DNA of 64,000 nt from an uncultured Algibacter sp. (GCA_937958265.1 CALGNX010000005.1:84202-148201); one strand, 5' to 3'. Counted from the stretch's first letter, positions 26,908-36,477 are shown. The notes: generated by a model not told the origin, from the letters alone. Program-made: numbers and translations.

Positions 26908-27978
26908 TTAAACTTTACCTTTATACTGTTCCATAAATTTATACACGCGAGAGCCTAGTAAAAAACATAACGTAGCCAACATAAAACAAATACCGAAATA
27001 CACTTTATCACTTAACCCTAAGCCAAACAGATATTTTCTATTATATACCGAACCACTATCCTGCTTACCGGAAACAATTTCTACTATTTTCTCTTTGTCA
27101 GCTATTCTCCTTTCAATCTTTACAATCTCGCTACTCAACTCAATATCATTTAAATATAAATCATATTCTTTAGTTTTAGACTTTTTACTACTTGCTTCAA
27201 AACTTATTCCTATTTCTGTTCCTTGTGCATTTTGGCTTTCTTCTAAAACCTTCCTATAAGTGGTCTGCAAAACCTGCGAACTACTTAAAGCTTTTTCTAA
27301 TGCTAATTTCTTGCTATTTAATTCTGCCAAATCCTTAGCCTGTTCACTTAAAAAATATTGGTTACCATTTAATAAACTCACTATTTTTTTGAACACCAAA
27401 TTAAAATTATTTCTTTCTTTAGCAATAATAATAAGCTTCTGAAATTGGTAGCTAGGCTCTTTATAGCGTAACACAAAATCATCATAACTTACTTTGGAAG
27501 CTATAGTCGTATCTAAGGTTTTTCTATAATCATTAAATTCTTTAAAATGCTCATTTTCAATAATTACAGATTGGATATCAAATTTTAATATCACTGCCGC
27601 CTGTTTAGCACTAATACCAAGCACATTACCCAATTGTAAGGTATCTTCCTGCGAAAGTAAATCGTTGAAATAATCGACAGAATTATACAAATCTTCCCCC
27701 GTATTATAGTTTTGTTTTATTGTAATATGCGATCTGTATACAGGGTCTGCAGTTTTTTCTTTGTATATACCATAAGAAATACCCAATGCTACTGAAATTA
27801 AAAGCTTGATACCATGCTTTTTTACAAAAAAAACACACCATATTAACGCTAAAAAAATGTGATTTAATAAATTACCTATAAACCTAAAAAAACTATAAAT
27901 TAAGTCACTTATAAGCATAAAAAGTTTTCCTAAATCTACTTCTTCAGACGAATGAGGTTCTGGTGAGTTTTTACTCAT
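26908..27978 (-). CDS. Wzz-like inner-membrane protein, copy 2
   Basis: 356 residues. The N-terminus is acidic and cytosolic (SSEEVDLGKLFMLI), followed by two hydrophobic stretches (near residues 30-52 and 58-75), a long periplasmic, largely helical domain with coiled-coil-like segments, and a final membrane helix (YFGICFMLATLCFLLG, near residue 330). This TM-periplasm-TM form is that of polysaccharide co-polymerases (Wzz), which set chain length with Wzy. It is a paralogue of the gene at 28036 with the same EEVDL-LF motif and layout. No cytosolic kinase domain is present. The position at the head of the polysaccharide operon supports the role. Confidence 0.7.
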   Translation of the reverse strand: MSKNSPEPHSSEEVDLGKLFMLISDLIYSFFRFIGNLLNHIFLALIWCVFFVKKHGIKLLISVALGISYGIYKEKTADPVYRSHITIKQNYNTGEDLYNSVDYFNDLLSQEDTLQLGNVLGISAKQAAVILKFDIQSVIIENEHFKEFNDYRKTLDTTIASKVSYDDFVLRYKEPSYQFQKLIIIAKERNNFNLVFKKIVSLLNGNQYFLSEQAKDLAELNSKKLALEKALSSSQVLQTTYRKVLEESQNAQGTEIGISFEASSKKSKTKEYDLYLNDIELSSEIVKIERRIADKEKIVEIVSGKQDSGSVYNRKYLFGLGLSDKVYFGICFMLATLCFLLGSRVYKFMEQYKGKV

Positions 27979-28035
27979 AATTTTGATTTAAAATTTATTT
28001 AGTTAAAAATTAAATTACGCAACATTACATTCCTA

Positions 28036-29088
28036 TTAACTCTTTTCTTGATAAGCGTTAAGATAATTATTTAACGAAAATAATCCGAAAAATAATAAGC
28101 TTAAAGTTAGTAGCAATGCAGGGATACGAAACTTGTAACTTTTTAAAACTTGAAGATCTTTAAGTCCTTTATCTGGGAAATCGGAAATAACATTTATAAT
28201 ATCAAGCTTATTTACACGCATTATATTAAGTTCTAGCACCTTTGATTGTATCTCTTCCTTTTTATTAATGAGTATAAATTCTTTGTTTTCCTTATTAACA
28301 TTATCTCCTAAACTTATATTGGTTCCTGCAACAGGACGATCGACTTGCTTAAGCATTATATTTTTATAAAGTGTTTGTAAGGAGTCGATTTCTGCCAATT
28401 GCTTGGTATAAAAACTAGTTTTTAAAGCTATGTTTATATTATTAATTTCTTTTTGTTGATTAAAATAAACATTACGTTTAATAGCCTCTATTATAACAGG
28501 TTCTATTTTTTTTGCTACACTGTTATCTGTAGCTGTAACGGTTAATAAATGGAAGCGTAAACTAAGGGTATTAAAATTATTTAAAAATTTTTCTGGATTT
28601 GTAGATTTTACTGTAATAGTATCTAAGTCTTTAACAAAATTATCAAACAACTTTAACTTTTGATTTTTATCTGCATAAGCATTAACTTTAAATTCCTTTA
28701 GAGACCTAGCCTCTTTTTTAGAGATACCTAAAATTTCTGATAAGGCTACCGAATCTTTAGCTTGTACTAATTCGTTATATACATGCATGTTTTTGTAAAG
28801 CTGTTCTACACTGTTAAAATTTGGCTCTACCAGCATAGTAGAAATATATTTAGGTCCTTCTACAATATCTGTAAAAATGCCGATTACAAAACCTACAATT
28901 ACAATAACTACAATTTTTACAAAATATTTTCTGATAAAAAGTAAAAATAAAATAACAAAATTAAAAAGCGATTTTAATGTGCTCCCTATAAAATTAAAAA
29001 GTCTATTAAAAGCATTTCCAATTAACTTAAATAATTGGCTTAAATCCACTTCTTCAGATTGCTTTGGTTGAGGCAAATCTTTACTCAT
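28036..29088 (-). CDS. Wzz-like inner-membrane protein, copy 1
   Basis: 350 residues with the same architecture as the downstream paralogue: QSEEVDLSQLFKLIG at the N-terminus, two hydrophobic stretches (SLFNFVILFLLFI and VKIVVIVIVGFVIGIF), periplasmic helical domain, and a C-terminal membrane helix (FRIPALLLTLSLLFFGLF). It is the first polysaccharide gene after the DUF6909-like gene, 57 bp from the second copy. Two unequal co-polymerases could work as a hetero-complex or serve two polymers; this is inference. Confidence 0.7.
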   Translation of the reverse strand: MSKDLPQPKQSEEVDLSQLFKLIGNAFNRLFNFIGSTLKSLFNFVILFLLFIRKYFVKIVVIVIVGFVIGIFTDIVEGPKYISTMLVEPNFNSVEQLYKNMHVYNELVQAKDSVALSEILGISKKEARSLKEFKVNAYADKNQKLKLFDNFVKDLDTITVKSTNPEKFLNNFNTLSLRFHLLTVTATDNSVAKKIEPVIIEAIKRNVYFNQQKEINNINIALKTSFYTKQLAEIDSLQTLYKNIMLKQVDRPVAGTNISLGDNVNKENKEFILINKKEEIQSKVLELNIMRVNKLDIINVISDFPDKGLKDLQVLKSYKFRIPALLLTLSLLFFGLFSLNNYLNAYQEKS

Positions 29089-29095
29089 AATATAT

Positions 29096-30784
29096 CTAAT
29101 TTAATATTTGTTTTAATATTGTTCTTGTTATCAGGTAGGTTGGCTTAACTCCTGAAGTTCCTAAGCCACCAGAAGCTAAAGTAGCGCCAGTCTCCAAAGG
29201 ATTATCACTAGCATAATATGCATATCTTACCTTTACATTTTCTCCTATACTCCCGCGTACTTTTGATGCCGCTTGAATGGCTTTTTGGTAGTGTGCACCT
29301 TCCATTTCTAACCCAATAACATTCCAAGTAGAATTATAAAAGAATTTTAAAATGTCCTTATTTTGAAGTGATGTGCCTAAAACTGTTATCATGGCACCTT
29401 CATAAACTTGAACACCTTGACCTTGTAAATCCTCTATTTTTAATTCGTTTTTAAATGGATAATTATCAGCTGTACCTTCAAAAATATGAGCAGAAGGAAT
29501 CATGATATCCCCTTTACTACCTTCTAAAATACCTGCCTTACCCATAATAGAAACAGACTCGATATTTAAATGTGTATTTTTTCCTTTTTGCTTGTAAGGT
29601 TTTAAAAGCTCATCAATAGTTTCATAAGCCTGCTCTCCAAAAGCATAATCCATAACCAAGATAACAGGCTTGTTTTTCTTCAGGTTTGTCTCATCGACAG
29701 GGATGTCTAGTTTTGAAACATCAATTTTACTACTATCGAATATTTGTACATCAATATTAGCCCCAGAAGTATCTTTAATATAAAGCATACCTTTAACTAA
29801 TGCTTCCTTTTTAACTTTATTACGTAGCTCGCTATTTCCGTTGTCGCTTAAAGTTTCATATACTTCAAAAATATCCTTTTTAGAGACCAATGCTTTTAAT
29901 GCTGTTGGTGTAAATAGCGTATTCATAACGCTGTGCATGTTAGCACTTATAACATGAATAGGTCGCTCTAACAAATTATTATTAACTAGCGCTTCCTTGA
30001 TGTTATCTGCCCAAATTTCGCCATGTATATGATGCCCTATTCGCTCTCTTAAAACCGGGCTAAAAGTAACTGTGCGTTTGTTATTATTTATAAGCTCTTC
30101 AATAGCCAATTTGCCTAACCAATAAACAATATGTAGTAATCGGTCGGGTTGAGCTTGTGTTGCAAAATCCTCGTAAACACTTACTAACTCATTAAACGTT
30201 CGTCCTAAAATATTTGCTAAGTGTGTAATAGCAACTTCGCGTGCTTCTTGCGTTAATTTGGACTTAGAGGCTACCGCTTTTTCTAACTTAATCCAATCTC
30301 TGGTCGTTTTCCCCTTATCATCAATAAGAACGCGCTTACTAATTTTGTGCGATTCGATAAAAAGAAAAGTAAGGTGGGTAAGAATGTCGTAAACTTCAGA
30401 ACGTCCCCGCGTAATTTCTATATTCATTTGATCATTATCAATTCGATAACAATTACGCCTACGTTTTGCTGGAATTATAGTTTTAAAATGGGAATTAGAA
30501 TAACCTTCATCACTTGTTAAATTAATAAAAGTACACTCTTCTATACCTTGTGGTAAACGATCAATAACATAAAGTAAACCTTGAATTTCTGCTTTTTCAT
30601 CGCTAATAGAACCATATATCTCAGGTTGTAATAGTAGTAAGGCTTGCCTTAAAGTTTCGCCAGAAATTCCCATAGGCTTATAAAAACCTCTATTAAACAA
30701 ATGACGTATTGTGACATACATACGCTCTATGGCATTCGAGCTTTCCTGTGCGCGTGTTCTAGCGTGTTGTTTTTTATTACTCAT
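29096..30784 (-). CDS. DUF6909-like protein with nucleoside-phosphorylase-like C-terminal domain
   Basis: 562 residues, soluble. The N-terminal 370 residues are mainly helical and I recognise no catalytic motif in them. From about residue 375 the sequence looks like the phosphorylase/nucleosidase superfamily: PVILVMDYAFGEQAYETI (first strand), SIMGKAGILEGSKGDIMIP, a VYEGAMITVLGTSL strand, and VIGLEMEGAHYQKAI at 489-503, where EMEG is the ribose-binding signature, then KVRYAYYASDNPL in the place of the catalytic Asp region. I know the family as a Bacteroidota DUF6909 protein; an AMP-nucleosidase or purine-nucleosidase activity is inference. It lies 7 bp upstream of the Wzz-like gene. Confidence 0.65.
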   Translation of the reverse strand: MSNKKQHARTRAQESSNAIERMYVTIRHLFNRGFYKPMGISGETLRQALLLLQPEIYGSISDEKAEIQGLLYVIDRLPQGIEECTFINLTSDEGYSNSHFKTIIPAKRRRNCYRIDNDQMNIEITRGRSEVYDILTHLTFLFIESHKISKRVLIDDKGKTTRDWIKLEKAVASKSKLTQEAREVAITHLANILGRTFNELVSVYEDFATQAQPDRLLHIVYWLGKLAIEELINNNKRTVTFSPVLRERIGHHIHGEIWADNIKEALVNNNLLERPIHVISANMHSVMNTLFTPTALKALVSKKDIFEVYETLSDNGNSELRNKVKKEALVKGMLYIKDTSGANIDVQIFDSSKIDVSKLDIPVDETNLKKNKPVILVMDYAFGEQAYETIDELLKPYKQKGKNTHLNIESVSIMGKAGILEGSKGDIMIPSAHIFEGTADNYPFKNELKIEDLQGQGVQVYEGAMITVLGTSLQNKDILKFFYNSTWNVIGLEMEGAHYQKAIQAASKVRGSIGENVKVRYAYYASDNPLETGATLASGGLGTSGVKPTYLITRTILKQILN

Positions 30785-30803
30785 TATCCTCGTTTAAGTT
30801 AAA

Positions 30804-30811
30804 CAAATATA
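30804..30811 (-). promoter_or_regulatory. -7 element for the DUF6909-like gene and the polysaccharide operon
   Basis: TATATTTG on the minus strand, 19 bases before the ATG at 30784, in the 39-bp gap after the GH3 gene. It could drive the downstream operon; no TTG is seen at -33. Confidence 0.45.
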
Positions 30812-30823
30812 GTACTAATTGTT

Positions 30824-32317
30824 TTAGTTGACGTAAGGAATGTTGTCAACTATTTTTCTGTCGTTAGATAATCTTGGCAGCTTATTCTGTCCGCCTAACT
30901 TTCCAATAGATTTCATGTATGTACGAAAACCACCTATCTCTACTTTTTTAATTTTAAGCGGTTGTAAAACTTTACCTGCTATTAAATCGAAATAATAAGA
31001 ATTTTGCTTCTGTAGGGCATTATCAATTTTTGTTGCTAAGTCGGCCAAATTTTTTGGTTCATTTTCAAATTCAATAAACCATTCGTGGTAAGGCAAGCCA
31101 TTTTCAGGGTTTATTTGTGGTGCAACTGTAAACTCTGTAACTGTAGTTTCAGAATTAAGAATAGCATCTTGCATGGCCTGCTCCACCTCCTTTCCGATAA
31201 CGTGCTCTCCAAAAGCAGATATAAAGTGTTTTATTCTACCTGAAACAATAAGCCGGTATGGTTGTATTGAAGTAAATTCTACTGTATCTCCTAAATTATA
31301 GGCCCATAATCCAGCGTTTGTTGAAATAATCATCACGTAATTTACGCCCAATTCAACATCGGCTATGGTAATACGTTTTGGGTTTTCGCTAAAAAAATGT
31401 TCGGCCTTTATAAACTCGTAAAATATACCAGAGTTAAGTTGCAATAACATGCCTTTTTCCCGCTGCTTATCTTGAAAAGCAAAAAACCCTTCGCTTGCTG
31501 GATACAACTCGATACTATCTACTTTTCTTCCTATAAGTTTCTCAAATTTTGCTCGATAAGGTTCGTAATTTACGCCTCCAAAGATAAATAAATTAAAATT
31601 TTTAAAAATATTACCAACGTTCTGTCCTGTTTTTTGTTGAAGTTTTTCAAAATACATTTGTACCCAAGAAGGAATACCTGAAATAACACTCATGTTTTCT
31701 AAAACAGTTTCTTCAACTATAGCATCTACCTTAGTTTCCCAATCATTAATACAATTGGTTTCCCAAGAGGGCAGTCTATTTTTCTGTAAATATTTAGGCA
31801 CATAATGTGCAACTATACCTGAGAGTCTGCCAAGCTGAATACCGTTTTGTTCGTTTAAAACAGGGCTACCTTGAAGAAAAATCATTTTCCCATCAACAAA
31901 AGCACTATTACCCGTTTCATGGATATATAAAAGAATAGCATTTCTAGCCGCCTCAACATGGCTTGGCATACTTTCCTTAGTAATAGGAATGTATTTTGAA
32001 CCAGAAGTTGTTCCACTAGTTTTTGCAAAATAAATAGGTTTACCAGGCCATAATATATCTTTATTTCCTGCTACTACTTTTTCTACATAAGGTTTTAAGC
32101 CTTCGTAATCTCTTACAGGAACCTGCTTTATAAAATCTGTATGGTTCTTTATATTTATAAAATCGTGATCCTTACCAAACTGCGTATTGGTTGCTTGCTT
32201 TATTAATTGTAGAAACACTTTATTTTGTGTAGCAACAGGATTACTTGCCCATTTCTGTACTTTCTTATTTATATATTTAGCAAACGGTTTTGCTAAAAAA
32301 GATTTTAATGAAGCCAT
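30824..32317 (-). CDS. GH3 auxin-responsive-promoter family protein (acyl-adenylating enzyme)
   Basis: 497 residues, normal length. Members belong to the ANL adenylating superfamily; plant relatives conjugate amino acids to jasmonate or auxin, bacterial roles are unknown. Seen: YFAKTSGTTSGSKYIPIT near residue 105 (ATP loop), ELYPASEGFFAFQ near 275 (the A5-type motif), VMIISTNAGLWAYNLGDTVEF with the conserved GD, and IVSGRIKHFISAFGEHV as the hinge. It sits 3 bp downstream of the M23 peptidase gene and in Bacteroidota is often near envelope genes. Confidence 0.85.
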   Translation of the reverse strand: MASLKSFLAKPFAKYINKKVQKWASNPVATQNKVFLQLIKQATNTQFGKDHDFINIKNHTDFIKQVPVRDYEGLKPYVEKVVAGNKDILWPGKPIYFAKTSGTTSGSKYIPITKESMPSHVEAARNAILLYIHETGNSAFVDGKMIFLQGSPVLNEQNGIQLGRLSGIVAHYVPKYLQKNRLPSWETNCINDWETKVDAIVEETVLENMSVISGIPSWVQMYFEKLQQKTGQNVGNIFKNFNLFIFGGVNYEPYRAKFEKLIGRKVDSIELYPASEGFFAFQDKQREKGMLLQLNSGIFYEFIKAEHFFSENPKRITIADVELGVNYVMIISTNAGLWAYNLGDTVEFTSIQPYRLIVSGRIKHFISAFGEHVIGKEVEQAMQDAILNSETTVTEFTVAPQINPENGLPYHEWFIEFENEPKNLADLATKIDNALQKQNSYYFDLIAGKVLQPLKIKKVEIGGFRTYMKSIGKLGGQNKLPRLSNDRKIVDNIPYVN

Positions 32318-32320
32318 AAT

Positions 32321-33190
32321 TTATTTAAAATCTATAAAATTTGTAGGATTTATTGGGTAACCATCGTTCCACAACTCAAAATGTAAATGCGGTCCTGTAG
32401 TTAATTCTCCTGTATTACCTGCTGTAGCGATAACTTCTCCTGCCATAACCAAATCGCCCTGTCGTTTAGTTAAGGCTGCATTGTGCTTGTATATTGAAAT
32501 AAGCCCATAACTATGCTCTATAATTATTACAAAACCAGTACTTGCTGTCCATTCTGAAAAAATAACAATACCATCTGCCGTAGCTTTTACAGGTGCATTT
32601 TTAGCAACAACCACATCTACCGCGTAATGTTTGTCTTTTGCATTGTAAGGCTCACTAATTATGCCATTTACTGGCGGAAATAAAACAAAATTTGTGGCTG
32701 ATGTGGCCGATTCAAAAAGATTATACTTATCCTCTTCATCTACTTTTTCTCGTAATAACGAGTCCTCTGCTATTGGGTTTAAATCGACTTCGCTAGCCTC
32801 TAATTTAACAGCCTTAACAATAGAATCCTTATTAAATTCCATAGCATTAACTTCGCCTTTTAACACCTTTTTAATAGATTCGAAATACCTATCATTCATA
32901 GAAATTATACGTTGTAATGAATCTGTTTTAAAGCTTAACTCGGTTGCTTTTTTCTTTAATGCCGTAGATGAGTACCCCGGAATAAACTCCCGAAGCGGCG
33001 TAAGTGCAATTAATAAGTATGTAAGCGTTACTAAAAAAACAATTAATAGCGAGCTAAACACGAAAACATTTAAGCGGTTTAACCTAAAGGATAATCGCTC
33101 TTCAAAAGTGTTTTCGTTAAGTATCATTAAACGAAACTTATTTAAAAGCTTTCGTTTAATTCGTTTTGGTTGTTTATTATCGTTTGGCAT
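32321..33190 (-). CDS. M23 family peptidase (membrane-anchored)
   Basis: 289 residues. A cytosolic basic N-terminus (KQPKRIKRKLLNKFRL) precedes one membrane helix (VFVFSSLLIVFLVTLTYLLIAL, near residue 45), a short coiled coil, and a C-terminal LytM domain with HYAVDVVVAKNAPV (H-x3-D zinc ligands) and the second HLHFELWNDG (H-x-H). All zinc ligands are present, so it should be an active peptidoglycan endopeptidase acting in the periplasm. It begins a minus-strand unit with the GH3 gene and is divergent from tatA. Confidence 0.9.
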   Translation of the reverse strand: MPNDNKQPKRIKRKLLNKFRLMILNENTFEERLSFRLNRLNVFVFSSLLIVFLVTLTYLLIALTPLREFIPGYSSTALKKKATELSFKTDSLQRIISMNDRYFESIKKVLKGEVNAMEFNKDSIVKAVKLEASEVDLNPIAEDSLLREKVDEEDKYNLFESATSATNFVLFPPVNGIISEPYNAKDKHYAVDVVVAKNAPVKATADGIVIFSEWTASTGFVIIIEHSYGLISIYKHNAALTKRQGDLVMAGEVIATAGNTGELTTGPHLHFELWNDGYPINPTNFIDFK

Positions 33191-33197
33191 GCAAGGG

Positions 33198-33205
33198 CAA
33201 AAATA
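33198..33205 (-). promoter_or_regulatory. -7 element for the M23 peptidase gene
   Basis: TATTTTTG on the minus strand ends seven bases before the ATG, so the transcript would start at or very near the start codon (leaderless or nearly so). Confidence 0.45.
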
Positions 33206-33437
33206 AATAAATTTATTAAACGACTTAAAAATCTATATACTAAAATTAAACTCATTTGTTTTGTTTACATACAAACAAAAAACAGATTCTTTTGAATAGA
33301 TTAAAGTATACTAAAATTATTATTATATCAAAGAACAAAACAAACATTTAAGGAATAAAAAGGAATACGTTTTAGTTAAATGAAAAAGTATAAATGAGTT
33401 CATTACTGTAGAAGCCATTATATTAAACTTTAATTAT

Positions 33438-33445
33438 TAACTTTG
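33438..33445 (+). promoter_or_regulatory. -7 element for tatA
   Basis: TAACTTTG, an exact TAnnTTTG match, 18 bases before the ATG of tatA. No TTG at the -33 distance. Confidence 0.5.
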
Positions 33446-33463
33446 TAATCTAAATTAATTATT

Positions 33464-33646
33464 ATGAGCACATACATGTTACCTCTTATGATCGGGCCTT
33501 GGCAAATAGCCGTAATTGTTGTTATGGTATTATTATTGTTTGGAGGAAAAAAAATCCCTGAACTAATGCGCGGTCTAGGTAGTGGAATTAAAGAGTTTAA
33601 AGACGCCAGCAAAGACGAAGAAACGAACAAAGAAAATAAAGAGTAA
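33464..33646 (+). CDS. tatA: Sec-independent protein translocase subunit TatA/TatE
   Basis: 60 residues: a short N-terminus, one membrane helix ([16 protein letters not shown]), the [19 protein letters not shown] amphipathic helix with the conserved FG-K-x-P hinge, and a charged tail. This is the TatA/Hcf106 family, the pore-forming part of the twin-arginine pathway for folded proteins. It is a single gene with a strong terminator behind it; tatC is not in the window. An in-frame ATG three residues later (MLPLMIGPW) is an alternative start. Confidence 0.92.
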   Translation: MSTYMLPLMIGPWQIAVIVVMVLLLFGGKKIPELMRGLGSGIKEFKDASKDEETNKENKE

Positions 33647-33668
33647 TTTTATTATTACCGCAATTAAA

Positions 33669-33694
33669 AAAACAGCGCTAGTCGCTGTTTTTTT
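33669..33694 (+). terminator. Intrinsic terminator after tatA
   Basis: Stem AAAACAGCG / CGCTGTTTT with a five-base loop and a run of T, 23 bases after the tatA stop. Confidence 0.85.
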
Positions 33695-33827
33695 GTTTAA
33701 ATAATTTTATAAAACATATAATTTTACTTCATTATTCCATTTAAAGCCGAGTAATAAATTTTCTTGGTTTTATAAAAAGGCTAATCGTACTTTAATTACC
33801 CTATAATATTTTACTATTAACCAAAAT

Positions 33828-34805
33828 TTATTCTATAGTAACAGATCTAATAATAGCCTCAAGTTCTAACATATAATTTCTTTTTTCTACAGATGGTGCA
33901 AACGCAAAACCCTCTAAAATCACCCAGCGCCTATTAATTTTATCGTCGATAGCATAATGAATAAACGGACCTGCCATAAAAGCATTTTTAACATCCCAGA
34001 TACCTTTTGTTTCAAACGTTGGTTTGTTATCAATAATAATTTCGCTAATATAAGGTGCATATGCCTTTTCCGTAACTAGGTAAGAGCCCTCTACCGGGCC
34101 CTCAATGTGCGCCATTCCAATAGAGTCTCTAATTCGGATTATTTGATTTACCACACTGTCGTTACGCTTAATAGCAGTATATGGCAGTGTATAAATCATT
34201 ATATTACTAGTTCCTGTTGCTATGTCTTTTCTAAACCAAAAGAAGTTTTCTGTATCCTTGGCCATTCTATACACAGAGGAAAGCGCAATGGTTAACCCCA
34301 ATTTTTGTTTAATACCATCAAAGGTATGTGGCGCTTTTGCCATTTGGCGTAATCGCTCATTAAGCTCTTCCCTTCTAAAAGTGTTTATTATTTTTAAATC
34401 ATTTTCCTGCAATATTTCGATAATATCCTGCTTTGTTTTACCAGATACAACAATAACCTTTTGGGGTTTCGCATAAACATTATTAGAAATTTTTACGCCT
34501 AACTCTTTCCCCATTTCAATTTTTAAAACAGTTCTATTTTTAGTCACAAAACCAGAAAAAACCGAAGGTGGAATTTGGCTAATAGTAAACGTAGGTTCAT
34601 CTTGTGGCAAACCATATATTGGCTGTGTTAAACAGTTTCTTATAGCCTTACCTACAGCGCTATCCCATAAATCGTTTTCTACTACTACAGAAACATTATT
34701 AATAGCTCCAGAGGCATCAGGAAGATACGTTTCGTTATTTGCTTTCTTATTATCGCAGGATACTAAAAGAATACATACTGTTATTGAAAAAAAGATAAAT
34801 TTCAT
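33828..34805 (-). CDS. DUF4837 family lipoprotein
   Basis: 325 residues. The N-terminus MKFIFFSITVCILLVSCDNKK is a lipoprotein signal with lipobox LVSC, so it is likely anchored to the inner or outer membrane. The rest matches what I recognise as DUF4837 (LPDASGAINNVSVVVEN, IYGLPQDEPTF, FWFRKDIATGTSNIMIY, IEGPVEGSYLVTE), a Bacteroidota family of unknown function. It is 25 bp downstream of the LysM transglycosylase gene and probably co-transcribed, which hints at an envelope role. Confidence 0.85.
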   Translation of the reverse strand: MKFIFFSITVCILLVSCDNKKANNETYLPDASGAINNVSVVVENDLWDSAVGKAIRNCLTQPIYGLPQDEPTFTISQIPPSVFSGFVTKNRTVLKIEMGKELGVKISNNVYAKPQKVIVVSGKTKQDIIEILQENDLKIINTFRREELNERLRQMAKAPHTFDGIKQKLGLTIALSSVYRMAKDTENFFWFRKDIATGTSNIMIYTLPYTAIKRNDSVVNQIIRIRDSIGMAHIEGPVEGSYLVTEKAYAPYISEIIIDNKPTFETKGIWDVKNAFMAGPFIHYAIDDKINRRWVILEGFAFAPSVEKRNYMLELEAIIRSVTIE

Positions 34806-34830
34806 AATATGTTTTATGTTTTTATACGGG

Positions 34831-36450
34831 TTAACCCTTAGCTATTTTAAGCGTTTTTCCTGGTTTTAAATTTGTACCGCTAATACCGTTCCAATCTTTA
34901 ATATTTTGCACCGAAACCCCAGAAAATTTTTGAGCAATACTCCATAGCGAATCTCCATTTTTTACAGTATAATTAATAACCTCACCAGAAATAGGTTTAA
35001 CCTTTACTAGTGCTTTGGCGGAAGAAGACCTGTTTACATTTGGTGTTCTAGGGTATATAATAAGGCGTTGGCCTATTTTTAAATTATTACCCCTTAAACC
35101 ATTCCAACGTTTAATATTACTAACTCGAACGCCATAAAGCCTTGATATTTTTCCTAAATAATCACCAGACTTTACACGGTATGTTATTTTAGCTTTGGCG
35201 TTGGATAGTTGCGGCATTGGTTTTTCGCGCTTATCAAATTCCGCTTTAGCAAAGGCATAAATTCTATCTTCGTTATTTACGAACTTACCTACTACATCGC
35301 GCGGCAATCTTAACACGTATTTTTCTCCTTTTACAAAAGGAATAATATCCAACTTGTACGATGGGTTTAAAAACTGAAGCTCCTCAATAGGTGTTCCCGT
35401 TGCTTCCGAAACTTGATCGAGCGTAATCATTTGTTTTATACGAATAGTATCTGTTTCAAAATATGCTAATTCTGGTTTGTATTTTTTAAAACCATGAGCT
35501 TCAGCATATTCAAAAATATACATGTTTGCTAAAAAGGCCGGTAAATATCCTGCCGTTTCCCGCGGTAAGTTGTGCCTAATATTCCAATAGTTTCTATAAC
35601 CTCCAGAACGCCTAATAGCCTTGCCAACATTTCCCGGACCAGAATTATACGCTGCTAAAGCCAAATCCCAATCGCCAAATATTTTATATAATTTCGACAG
35701 GTATTTTGCAGCAGCTTCTGTCGATTTTATTGGGTCGCTACGTTCATCTACATAACTACTCACATCCAAACCGTATTCCTTACCTGTGGCGAACATAAAT
35801 TGCCATAACCCTGTTGCCCCCACCCTAGATCTTGCTCGTGGTTTTAAGGCCGACTCTACAATTGCTAAATATTTAATTTCCAAAGGTATGTTATGCTTAT
35901 CTAGTTCTGCCTCGAACATAGGAAAATAAAAAGCGCTTAACGTTAGTAATTTTTGAATAGAATTTTGTCTGTTTTTTAAATACGATTTAATCACATTTTC
36001 TAACGACGGATTATACGCTACATTAAACGGAGTTTTAGCATCTAGAGCTTTTAATCGCGCCTTTAACGTATCTGTAGATAGTTCTGGATAATACACCGGT
36101 TGATAATCTAGATCTGTTACCGATTTATATATTGTATCGAATAAATGATTACTATACAACTCTTCAAACCAAGCTTTATCGAATTGTAAAACGTAATCAT
36201 CGTCTTTTAAATTAGAAATAGTAGTACTATCTGTAACTGCTGCAATAGCCTTAACGTTTTCGGTATTACTTTCAATTAAAGAATCCTTAAAAACTAAACC
36301 TTGCTCAACCTTGGTTTTTGTAATAGTTGGGTTTTGAGTATTTATTGTATCCTTAATAACAGTGTTTGGCACTGCAATAGAGTCTTGTGTTTGAGAAAAA
36401 CAGAAACTAATGTTTACAAAACAGAGCGCTATAAAAAAACGAAAAATCAT
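34831..36450 (-). CDS. mltD: LysM-containing lytic transglycosylase (MltD-like)
   Basis: 539 residues with a signal peptide (IFRFFIALCFVNISFCFSQ). A charged linker follows, then a family-1 SLT domain near residues 190-310: AIVESALKPRARSRVGATG (catalytic Glu in the ES motif), LWQFMFATGKEYGLDV, DWDLALAAYNSGPGNV. The C-terminus has two LysM domains (YRVKSGDYLGKISRLYGV near 420 and YTVKNGDSLWSIAQKFSG near 490) for peptidoglycan binding. It cleaves glycan strands to anhydromuropeptides in the periplasm. Transcribed with the DUF4837 gene. Confidence 0.92.
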   Translation of the reverse strand: MIFRFFIALCFVNISFCFSQTQDSIAVPNTVIKDTINTQNPTITKTKVEQGLVFKDSLIESNTENVKAIAAVTDSTTISNLKDDDYVLQFDKAWFEELYSNHLFDTIYKSVTDLDYQPVYYPELSTDTLKARLKALDAKTPFNVAYNPSLENVIKSYLKNRQNSIQKLLTLSAFYFPMFEAELDKHNIPLEIKYLAIVESALKPRARSRVGATGLWQFMFATGKEYGLDVSSYVDERSDPIKSTEAAAKYLSKLYKIFGDWDLALAAYNSGPGNVGKAIRRSGGYRNYWNIRHNLPRETAGYLPAFLANMYIFEYAEAHGFKKYKPELAYFETDTIRIKQMITLDQVSEATGTPIEELQFLNPSYKLDIIPFVKGEKYVLRLPRDVVGKFVNNEDRIYAFAKAEFDKREKPMPQLSNAKAKITYRVKSGDYLGKISRLYGVRVSNIKRWNGLRGNNLKIGQRLIIYPRTPNVNRSSSAKALVKVKPISGEVINYTVKNGDSLWSIAQKFSGVSVQNIKDWNGISGTNLKPGKTLKIAKG

Positions 36451-36469
36451 AATTCTTTTTGTTATTTAT

Positions 36470-36477
36470 CAAACATA
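36470..36477 (-). promoter_or_regulatory. -7 element for mltD
   Basis: TATGTTTG on the minus strand, 19 bases before the ATG. It matches TAnnTTTG. Confidence 0.5.

Noticed and set aside
32661..33206. 181-codon frame opposite the M23 peptidase
   Set aside because: Antisense shadow of a gene whose catalytic motifs are intact; no start context or known domain.
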